This document shows, piece by piece, positions 26,510 to 33,115 of a stretch of DNA of 64,000 nt. The stretch spans positions 682,001 to 746,000 of the forward strand of contig NZ_JAHUWH010000001.1 of assembly GCF_019219095.1 (NCBI RefSeq), given 5' to 3'. Numbering within the stretch: the first letter of the stretch is position 1; each line of letters opens with the position of its first letter. The DNA is from Acidovorax sp. sic0104 (lineage in GTDB: Bacteria; Pseudomonadota; Gammaproteobacteria; Burkholderiales; Burkholderiaceae_C). A model generated the notes under the pieces. The model was given only the letters and a program-made list of their open reading frames with translations, did no database searches and was not told where the DNA came from. The position numbers and the translations under genes are program-made.

Positions 26510-26965
26510 TCAATTCTTGAGCGGCATGTCCAGCGTGAGCGTGGCAGGGCCGTCCATCGAGCCGCCAAGCTGCGCCTGGCGCGGGCCCAGCGCTTGCAGC
26601 ACCAACCCCTCATCCACTGCGGCTCCTACCCGGAACGGTTTGGCGGGCTTGCCATCCACCACGATCAGCGCTGCGCCGCCACCGCTCGCGCGGCCCGACA
26701 GCACGCCGATCAGCGAGAAGCGGCTGGCCAGCGTGGCCACCGGGGCCGCGGGTGCGGCAGAGGCCACCGCAGGCCCCGCGCCGAGCAGACGGGCCAGAGC
26801 TTGCGCGTCGGGAGCCACGGCGACCGGAAGCACGACGGGTGCCGGCGTACCCGCCGCCGGTGCGGACAGGCGCAAGCCCCAGAACACCATGCTGGCGCCT
26901 GCCGCGGCCCAGAGCGCGAGGGTCCCCAGGCGCACGCCCCATTTGCTGTGTGAATTGGTCACCAT
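26510..26965 (-). CDS. gspC: Type II secretion protein C, short form
   Basis: About 151 residues. One membrane helix (LGTLALWAAAGASMVFWGLRL, residues about 15-35) is followed by a Pro/Ala linker and an HR-type domain (SRFSLIGVLSGRASGGGAALIVVDGKPAKPFRVG, read in two halves). GspC links the inner-membrane platform to the GspD secretin. The usual C-terminal PDZ or coiled-coil domain is absent; the protein ends with LTLDMPLKN soon after the HR domain. ATG 26965 was chosen; an in-frame ATG at 26995 would add 10 residues. It is divergent from gspG with only 47 nt between start codons, so promoters overlap or are shared. Confidence 0.82.
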   Translation of the reverse strand: MVTNSHSKWGVRLGTLALWAAAGASMVFWGLRLSAPAAGTPAPVVLPVAVAPDAQALARLLGAGPAVASAAPAAPVATLASRFSLIGVLSGRASGGGAALIVVDGKPAKPFRVGAAVDEGLVLQALGPRQAQLGGSMDGPATLTLDMPLKN

Positions 26966-27012
26966 GCGGGGATTATGATTCACGCGATCCGACATCCGAG
27001 AGACCGTCAGCA

Positions 27013-27465
27013 GTGAACACTTCCTTTCCTCTCCTCTTGCGCTCCGCACGCCGCAGCCTGGCCCGGGGCTTCACCCTCATTGAGTTGATGGTGGTGCTCG
27101 TCATCATCGGCGTGCTGGCAGCCCTCATCGTTCCCAATGTGCTCGAACGCGCCGACGATGCGAGGGTGACCGCTGCGCGCACGGACATCACCAACATCAT
27201 GCAGGCCCTCAAGCTGTACCGCCTGGACAACCAGCGCTACCCGACGGCCGAGCAGGGCCTGCAGTCGCTGATCATCAAGCCTTCTGCCGGCCCGGTGCCG
27301 AACAACTGGAAGCTCTACCTGGAAAAGCTCCCCAACGACCCCTGGGGCCGCCCCTATCAGTACCTGAACCCCGGCATCAAGGGCGAGATCGACGTGATGT
27401 CGTTCGGCGCGGACGGCCAGTCGGGCGGCGAGGGCAAGGACGCAGACATAGGCAGCTGGCAGTAA
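27013..27465 (+). CDS. gspG: Type II secretion major pseudopilin GspG
   Basis: 150 residues. Prepilin peptidase site G19|F20TLIE, then a hydrophobic helix (LMVVLVIIGVLAALIVPNV). The C-terminal half carries the GspG signature (LYRLDNQRYPTAEQGLQSL, NDPWGRPYQYLNPG, and SFGADGQSGGEGKDADIGSW with calcium-site acids). GTG 27013 is the most likely start; no ATG is available close to the leader. It is the first gene of gspGHIJKLMNDE on the plus strand. Confidence 0.93.
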   Translation: MNTSFPLLLRSARRSLARGFTLIELMVVLVIIGVLAALIVPNVLERADDARVTAARTDITNIMQALKLYRLDNQRYPTAEQGLQSLIIKPSAGPVPNNWKLYLEKLPNDPWGRPYQYLNPGIKGEIDVMSFGADGQSGGEGKDADIGSWQ

Positions 27466-27602
27466 CAAGGTATGCGCCCTCCCACGCCCGTGTGCTGCAA
27501 CCGTCCTTCCGCCCCAATGGAATCCGGCGCTGCCGCCCGCGCTCTTTGGGGGCGATACAACCGCGCGTGCTGCATGGTGTGCGCTGCCCGTCCCTGAACG
27601 CC

Positions 27603-28037
27603 ATGCCCTATCGCGCGCGCGGCTTCACGCTGCTTGAATTGCTGGTGGTCATCAGCATCATCGCCCTGGCCACGGCAGGCGTGGGCATCGCCATGCGCGA
27701 CAGCGGCCAGACGCTGGTCGAGCGCGAAGCCTCCCGGCTGGCCGCGCTGTTGGAGTCGGCACGCGCCCAGTCGCGCACGGTCGGCATCCCGGTGCTCTGG
27801 CGCGCCAATCCGCGCGGATTCCAGTTCGAGGGCCTGCCGCCGAGCGCCCAGTCTGCGCTGCCCCACCAGTGGCTCGACGCAGGCACCGCAGTGCGCGGCC
27901 CGGGCCTGCTGGTGCTGGGGCCGGAGCCGCTCATTGGACCCCAGCAGGTGCTGATCACGCACCATGCCTTCCCCGACCGCACGCTGCGCGTCGTCACCGA
28001 CGGCGTGCGGCCGTTCACCGTCGAGACGGTGCAATGA
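27603..28037 (+). CDS. gspH: Type II secretion minor pseudopilin GspH
   Basis: 144 residues. Very short leader MPYRARG|F then TLLELLVVISIIALATAGVG, and a GspH-type C-terminal beta domain. It follows gspG by 137 nt and overlaps gspI by 4 nt (ATGA at 28034-28037). Assignment as H rather than another minor pilin rests on order (G-H-I-J-K) and size. Confidence 0.85.
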   Translation: MPYRARGFTLLELLVVISIIALATAGVGIAMRDSGQTLVEREASRLAALLESARAQSRTVGIPVLWRANPRGFQFEGLPPSAQSALPHQWLDAGTAVRGPGLLVLGPEPLIGPQQVLITHHAFPDRTLRVVTDGVRPFTVETVQ

Positions 28038-28426
28038 CGGCGCCGACATGCCGGCGCGGCGCATGCGGCGCGCGGCGCCACCGCGGCTTCACGCTGGTCG
28101 AGGTGCTGGTGGCGCTGGGCATCGTGGCGATCGCGCTCATGGCAGGCCTGCAGGCCACCACCGCCCTCACACGCAATGCGCTGCGCCAGTCGGACATCGT
28201 GCTGGCCCAGTTGTGCGCCGAGAACGAGCTGGTCAAGGCCCGCCTGTCGCGCCAGATGCCCAGCGTGGGCGACAGCACGCTCAGCTGCGAGCAGGCCGGC
28301 CGGCAGCTCACCGTGGCCGTGATCGTGCGCCCCACGCCCAATCCGAGCTTTCGGCGCGTGGACGCGCAGGTGCTGGATGGGGAGAACTCCATCCTGCGGG
28401 TCTCGACCATCATCGGAAGATACTGA
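28034..28426 (+). CDS. gspI: Type II secretion minor pseudopilin GspI
   Basis: 130 residues. Leader of 18 residues with CRRGACGARRHRG|F, then TLVEVLVALGIVAIALMAGL, and the GspI-like LCAENELVKARLSRQMPSVGD segment. Two extra cysteines in the cytoplasmic leader are unusual but lost on cleavage. The tip complex I-J-K starts pseudopilus assembly. A C-rich repeat lies directly after its stop. Confidence 0.88.
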   Translation: MTAPTCRRGACGARRHRGFTLVEVLVALGIVAIALMAGLQATTALTRNALRQSDIVLAQLCAENELVKARLSRQMPSVGDSTLSCEQAGRQLTVAVIVRPTPNPSFRRVDAQVLDGENSILRVSTIIGRY

Positions 28427-28525
28427 TGCCCCCCCTGAGTCGCTTCGCGCCTTCCCCCCGTGGGGGGGACGCACCCGGTGGCCTGGCAGAGCCAGCTCCA
28501 CGGGTGCGCTGGTCTTGCGCCGCGC
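28427..28525. repeat. C-rich dispersed intergenic repeat between gspI and gspJ
   Basis: Core CCTGAGTCGCTTCGCGCC preceded by a C-run and followed by TTCCCCCCGTGGGGGGGAC, which can fold. It is the reverse complement of the copy near 16973-17001 and is related to 45408-45484. It separates gspI from the coding start of gspJ, which would otherwise be expected to overlap. Confidence 0.75.
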
Positions 28526-28677
28526 CGGTTTTAACGGTCGTGCGCAGCCTCGCGCTGGCTCCATGCCGCCTGTCGTTCCATCCACCCAAACCGTTGGGGC
28601 CGAGCTTGACAAAGCCTCGCGCGGCGCTTGGGCACGCTCAACGTGAACGGTTCCTTACTTCCCAACGCAGATCGGCC

Positions 28678-29331
28678 TTGAGGGCTGCACGCGGCTTCAC
28701 GCTGGTCGAGCTGTTGCTGGCGATCGCGGTAATGAGCCTGCTGGCCATCCTCAGCTGGCGGGGGCTCGATGGCATGGTGCGGGCGCAGGAGATCACGCGG
28801 CAGCGGGCCGACGAGATGCTGGTGCTGCAGTCGTCCCTGGGACAGTGGGGCACCGACCTCGATGCGCTGATGCCGATTGCCAGCACCACGCCACTGGACT
28901 GGGATGGCCAGGTTTTGCGCATGACCCGCCGCACCAGCGCAGTGCCCGATGAAGGGGCGCTGGTGGTGGCCTGGACGGTGCGGGGCGCGCAGGGCGCGGG
29001 CCAGTGGGTGCGCTGGCAGTCCCCCCCGGTGCGCACGCGTGCACAGTGGCAGGAGGCCTGGGCGTTGGCAGCCCAGTGGGCGCGAAGCCCCGGCGACGCC
29101 GAACGGCGCTATGAAATGACGCTGATGCCGTTGATGGACTGGCAGCTGTTCTACTACCGGGGCGGCGCCTGGTCCAACGCGCAATCGAGCAGCGGCACCA
29201 CGTCCGACGCCACCGCAGCGGCCGTCCCCGACGGTGTGCGGCTGCAGATCACCCTGCCCCCGGGACAGGCGCTGTCCGGGCAACTCACGCGCGACTGGGT
29301 CAATCCGCTGCTGGGCGGAGGCAGGACATGA
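28678..29331 (+). CDS. gspJ: Type II secretion minor pseudopilin GspJ
   Basis: About 217 residues from a TTG at 28678: leader MRAARG|F, then TLVELLLAIAVMSLLAILSW and GLDGMVRAQEITRQRADEML typical of GspJ, plus LMDWQLFYYRGGAW. The start is uncertain. The same frame is open back to ATG 28426, which overlaps the gspI stop and has GGAAGA at a good distance, but that version would add 84 residues largely encoded by a dispersed repeat before the pilin leader. Another TTG is at 28606. The ATGA at 29328-29331 couples it to gspK. Confidence 0.85.
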   Translation: MRAARGFTLVELLLAIAVMSLLAILSWRGLDGMVRAQEITRQRADEMLVLQSSLGQWGTDLDALMPIASTTPLDWDGQVLRMTRRTSAVPDEGALVVAWTVRGAQGAGQWVRWQSPPVRTRAQWQEAWALAAQWARSPGDAERRYEMTLMPLMDWQLFYYRGGAWSNAQSSSGTTSDATAAAVPDGVRLQITLPPGQALSGQLTRDWVNPLLGGGRT

Positions 29332-30341
29332 CGCCCCGGCCAAACCGGCACTGGCCCGGGGTGCGCCCGCTGCGCCGGTCACGCGGCGCTGCCCTGCTGC
29401 TGGCCATGCTCACCGTCACCCTGGTGGCCACGTTCGCTGCATCGGCCATGTGGCAACAGTGGCGGGCCGTCGAGGTCGAGACGGCCGAGCGCGCACGGGT
29501 GCAGTCGGCCTGGATTCTCATCGGCTCGCTCGACTTCTCGCGGCTGATCCTGCGCGAAGACGGCCGCTCTGGCGGCGCCGACCATCTGGCCGAGCCCTGG
29601 GCCGTTCCCCTGCAGGAAGCGCGCCTTTCCACTTTTCTTGCTGCAGACAAGAACGTGAGCCAGGTGGACGATGCCAGCACCGACACCACCGAGGCATTCC
29701 TCTCGGGCCAGATCATCGATGCGCAGTCCCGCCTGAATCTGGCCAACCTGGTGGTCAATGGCAAGGCACAGGACGTCGGCCAGCGACAATTTGCTCGGCT
29801 GTTCGAGCGACTGGGCCTGCCGCAACAGGAGCTGGGCGCAATGATCGACGGCATGCGCCTGGCCCAGGCGACGGGCAGCGGCGACAGTGGGGGCGCGCCG
29901 CTCATGCCGCCATCCGTCACGCAGCTGGGGTGGCTTGGTCTGTCGAACACCACCGTGGCAGCACTTGCACCCCACGTTTCGTTGCTTCCACCCAACACTC
30001 CTGTCAATATCAATACCGCCGGCGTCGACGTGCTCCTGGCGGCCATCGCCGGGCTGGACATGGCCAGTGCACAGAAGATCCTGCAGGTGCGCGAATCGCG
30101 CCATTTCCGCACCCTGTCCGAGGTGCGCGAACTGCTGGGTGCCAACATCGACATCCCCGAGAGCACGCTCGCCGTCGCGTCGTCGTACTTCGAGGTGCGC
30201 GGCCGGCTGCGGCTGGGCGATGCGGTGGTGGACGAGCGCTCGCTGGTTCGCAAGCAGGGCATCGAGGTCACCACGCTATGGCGCGAGCGCGGTGCGTTCG
30301 ACCGCGAATTCGGCCCCGAAACGACCCAGCCACCTCGATAG
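29328..30341 (+). CDS. gspK: Type II secretion minor pseudopilin GspK
   Basis: 337 residues, the usual large size of GspK. Prepilin site G20|AALLLAMLTVTLVATFAAS; the glutamate at +5 is missing, as is normal for this subunit, which caps the pseudopilus. The helix-hairpin-helix/SAM-like region VNINTAGVDVLLAAIAGLDMASAQKIL (shown in parts around residues 225-250) and QVRESRHFRTLSEVRELLG confirm it. It overlaps gspJ by 4 nt and ends 62 nt before gspL. Confidence 0.92.
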   Translation: MTPRPNRHWPGVRPLRRSRGAALLLAMLTVTLVATFAASAMWQQWRAVEVETAERARVQSAWILIGSLDFSRLILREDGRSGGADHLAEPWAVPLQEARLSTFLAADKNVSQVDDASTDTTEAFLSGQIIDAQSRLNLANLVVNGKAQDVGQRQFARLFERLGLPQQELGAMIDGMRLAQATGSGDSGGAPLMPPSVTQLGWLGLSNTTVAALAPHVSLLPPNTPVNINTAGVDVLLAAIAGLDMASAQKILQVRESRHFRTLSEVRELLGANIDIPESTLAVASSYFEVRGRLRLGDAVVDERSLVRKQGIEVTTLWRERGAFDREFGPETTQPPR

Positions 30342-30403
30342 ACAGGTTCCCAAAGCCCGCCAGCGTCGAGTCCGCCCCCTAAAATGGCCCGCAAAACCTG
30401 TCC

Positions 30404-31702
30404 ATGAGCACCCTCATACTTTTTCTGCCGCCGGCCCGACCGGGCCCCGCCACCGAGTACAGCTACACGCTGACGGCGGACGGCCACTCCGCACTTCGAC
30501 ATGCCGCCGCCCCTGCGGCACTGCTGCCCGAGCCGACGCGCCCTGGCGGCGAGGTAGTGGCCGTGGTGCCGGCGCGTTCGCTCTCCTGGCAGCGCGTGCA
30601 GCTGCCTCCCGGCCTGCCGCTGGGCGCGGGCCAGCAGACACCGCGCCTGCGCTCCGTGCTCGAAGGCCTGCTGGAAGACCGCCTGCTCGACGATGCCTCG
30701 CAACTGCATTTCGCGCTGCAGCCCGGTGCCCAGGCTGGCGAGCCGCTGTGGGTCGCAGTGTGCGACCGCGCATGGCTGCGTGAAAACCTGCAGGCGCTGG
30801 AGGCCGCCGGCCGCCGCGTGGCGCGCGTGGTGCCCGAATTTGCACCCGGCCCCACGGCCAGCGGCCGGCCGGAGCTGTGCGCACTGGGCACACCGGAGGA
30901 CGCTTGCGTGGTGCTCACTGGCCAGGGGGCCGAACAGGGCGTGGCCGTACTGCCCCTGTCGAACACCGCGATGGTTCTGGCGCGCGCGGGCGGGCCCATC
31001 GCCACCCTGCCAGGCGGCGAAGACGACGCCCTGGTGGTGCGCGCCGAGCCTGCGGTTGCAGCCCTGGCCGAGCGCACCCTGGGCCAGCGTGTGGCGCTGC
31101 ACACTGCCAGCCAGCGCGCACTGGATGCCGCCCGCGGCGACTGGGACCTGGCGCAGTTCGACCTGGCCAGCACCGGCCGCACACGCGCCCTGCGCAAGGC
31201 GGGCAGCCTGGCCAGCGCGCTGGTCAACGCGCCCCAATGGCGCGCCGCCCGCTGGGGCGCCGCGCTGCTCGTGGTGGCGCATCTGGCCGGCCTCAATACC
31301 TGGGCGTGGCAAGAGCGCCAAGCCCTTGCCGCCAAGCAGGCGGCGGTGCGATCCACGCTGACGCAGACCTTCCCCAAGGTACAGGTGGTGGTCGACGCTC
31401 CGGTTCAGATGGAGCGCGAACTGACGCAGTTGCGCCAAGCGGCCGGCAGTGTTTCTGCCCGCGACCTGGAGCCTCTGCTGGCAGCGGCCGGCGCGGCCCT
31501 GCCCGCGGGGCGCCAGCCCACGTCCATCGAATACACCCCTGGAGAACTGCGCCTGCGCGGCGTGGCTATGGGGCCTGAAGACGAAACCGCCCTGTCCGCA
31601 CGCCTGCAGGCTGCAGGCTATTCGGCGCGACTGGACGACGGCAGCCTGCTGCTGCGCGCCGTCGAAGGCGGCCAGCCCACCGGCGCGAAAGGCACACCAT
31701 GA
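30404..31702 (+). CDS. gspL: Type II secretion platform protein GspL
   Basis: 432 residues. A cytoplasmic actin-like domain (MSTLILFLPPARPGP ... VPARSLSWQRVQLP ... QTPRLRSVLEGLLEDRLLDD) is followed by one membrane helix near residues 285-300 (WGAALLVVAHLAGLNTWAW) and a periplasmic ferredoxin-like domain. GspL anchors the GspE ATPase to the inner membrane. It overlaps gspM by 4 nt (31699-31702). Sequence is very Ala/Arg-rich, as neighbours are. Confidence 0.9.
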   Translation: MSTLILFLPPARPGPATEYSYTLTADGHSALRHAAAPAALLPEPTRPGGEVVAVVPARSLSWQRVQLPPGLPLGAGQQTPRLRSVLEGLLEDRLLDDASQLHFALQPGAQAGEPLWVAVCDRAWLRENLQALEAAGRRVARVVPEFAPGPTASGRPELCALGTPEDACVVLTGQGAEQGVAVLPLSNTAMVLARAGGPIATLPGGEDDALVVRAEPAVAALAERTLGQRVALHTASQRALDAARGDWDLAQFDLASTGRTRALRKAGSLASALVNAPQWRAARWGAALLVVAHLAGLNTWAWQERQALAAKQAAVRSTLTQTFPKVQVVVDAPVQMERELTQLRQAAGSVSARDLEPLLAAAGAALPAGRQPTSIEYTPGELRLRGVAMGPEDETALSARLQAAGYSARLDDGSLLLRAVEGGQPTGAKGTP

Positions 31703-32259
31703 CCACCAAGCCTTCCTCCAGCGCCGCTCTGCGCGCCCGATGGCAGGCCCTGGCCTCGCGCGAGCAGAACCTTGTGCTGGCAGCAGGCGGCCTCGTTGCC
31801 TTCGCGCTGCTGTGGTGGGTGGCCGTGGCCCCCGCACTGTCCACCCTGCGCGCAGCGCCAGCGCGCCACGCGGAACTCGACGCCCAATTGCAGCGCATGC
31901 AGGGCCTGCGCTCCGAAGCGCTGCAACTGCAGTCCGCCCCGCGCAACACCCGCGGCGATTCGGTTGGAGCGTTGCGCGCGGCCCTGGCCCAGCGCCTTGG
32001 CAACACGGCGCAGCTCAATGTCATCGGCGACAGGGCCACCGTCACACTCAAGGGCGCGCCTGCCGACGCGCTGGGGCAATGGCTCGCCCAGGCCCGCAGC
32101 AACGCACGCGCTGCCCCGATAGAGGCTCGGCTGGCGCGCAGCGCGGTGGCAGCCCCCGCCCCCAATGCAGCAGCGCCCGTGGTACTGGGCGGGCCTGCCA
32201 GGGCCATGCCGCGGTGGGATGGCACGCTGGTGCTGGTTCTGCCGCCCTCGCAGCCCTGA
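31699..32259 (+). CDS. gspM: Type II secretion platform protein GspM
   Basis: 186 residues. Short cytoplasmic tail with WQALASREQNLVLAAGG, one membrane helix at about residues 24-44 (VLAAGGLVAFALLWWVAVAP), then a periplasmic coiled-coil and ferredoxin-like domain (LNVIGDRATVTLKGAPADAL). The start overlaps the gspL stop. GspM binds GspL. The C-terminus has a low-complexity Ala/Pro run. Confidence 0.9.
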   Translation: MTTKPSSSAALRARWQALASREQNLVLAAGGLVAFALLWWVAVAPALSTLRAAPARHAELDAQLQRMQGLRSEALQLQSAPRNTRGDSVGALRAALAQRLGNTAQLNVIGDRATVTLKGAPADALGQWLAQARSNARAAPIEARLARSAVAAPAPNAAAPVVLGGPARAMPRWDGTLVLVLPPSQP

Positions 32260-32304
32260 TCGCGCCCGCACCGCCTGACACCACTGCACGCACCGCACTA
32301 CCCC

Positions 32305-33111
32305 GTGGCCACTTCATCCCGACATCGCAGACCTGCCGCCACACCCCGAACAGCCTGGGGCTGGGCACTGGCTGGCGCGCTCCTGGGCGTGCTGCCGGCC
32401 GTGGTGGTGTTCGCGCCCGCGCATTGGCTCGCCCAGCGGGTGAACAACGCCACCGGGGGGCAGGTGCAGCTGCTGCAGGCGCGCGGCACGGTTTGGACCG
32501 GCTCGGCGCAACTGGTACTCACCGGCGGCAGCGCCAGCCAGGACCGTGCGGCCCTGCCCGGCCGCCTGGACTGGCGCATCCGCCCCGGCTTCGGCGGCCT
32601 GTACCTGCAGGTCCATGCCGACTGCTGCACGCCCAAGCCCCTGCAGTTGCAGGCCAGCGCGGGCTGGTCCGGCGCACGGCTGAACGTGATCGACGGCGAA
32701 AGCCAGTGGCCCGCCTCGGTGCTCGCCGGGCTGGGCACTCCCTGGAACACGCTGCAGCCGCAAGGTCAGCTGGTGCTGCAGACACGCGGCCTGGGAGCCC
32801 GCTGGAGCGCTGGGCGCATGGTCCTCGCGGGCCAGGCGCAACTGGACGCACGTTCCATGTCCTCGCGGCTGTCCACCTTGCGCCCCATGGGCAGCTACCG
32901 GCTTGCCATGCAGGGCGGCGAGGCGCCCACGCTCTCCCTGAGCACGCTGGACGGCCACCTGCAGCTGAGCGGCTCGGGCCAATGGGTGGGCCAACGCCTG
33001 CGCTTCACGGGCGAGGCCAGCGCCGCCCCCGAGCGCGAAGCGGCCCTTGCGAATCTTCTGAACATCATTGGACGGCGCAGCGGCGCGCGCTCCATCATCA
33101 CCGTGGGTTGA
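32305..33111 (+). CDS. gspN: Type II secretion protein GspN
   Basis: 268 residues with an N-terminal membrane helix (ALAGALLGVLPAVVVFAPAHW, in part) and a long beta-rich periplasmic domain typical of GspN (LLQARGTVWTGSAQLVLTGG, LPGRLDWRIRPGFGGLYL, GEAPTLSLSTLDGHLQLSG). GTG 32305 is the start; there is no nearby ATG. GspN is an accessory component absent from many type II systems; its role is not well defined. It ends 4 nt before gspD. Confidence 0.85.
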   Translation: MATSSRHRRPAATPRTAWGWALAGALLGVLPAVVVFAPAHWLAQRVNNATGGQVQLLQARGTVWTGSAQLVLTGGSASQDRAALPGRLDWRIRPGFGGLYLQVHADCCTPKPLQLQASAGWSGARLNVIDGESQWPASVLAGLGTPWNTLQPQGQLVLQTRGLGARWSAGRMVLAGQAQLDARSMSSRLSTLRPMGSYRLAMQGGEAPTLSLSTLDGHLQLSGSGQWVGQRLRFTGEASAAPEREAALANLLNIIGRRSGARSIITVG

Positions 33112-33115
33112 CCCT

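Noticed and set aside
29300-31837. 845-residue minus-strand open frame across gspK and gspL
   Set aside because: Shadow of two well-supported plus-strand gsp genes; composition is typical of antisense frames in high-GC DNA.
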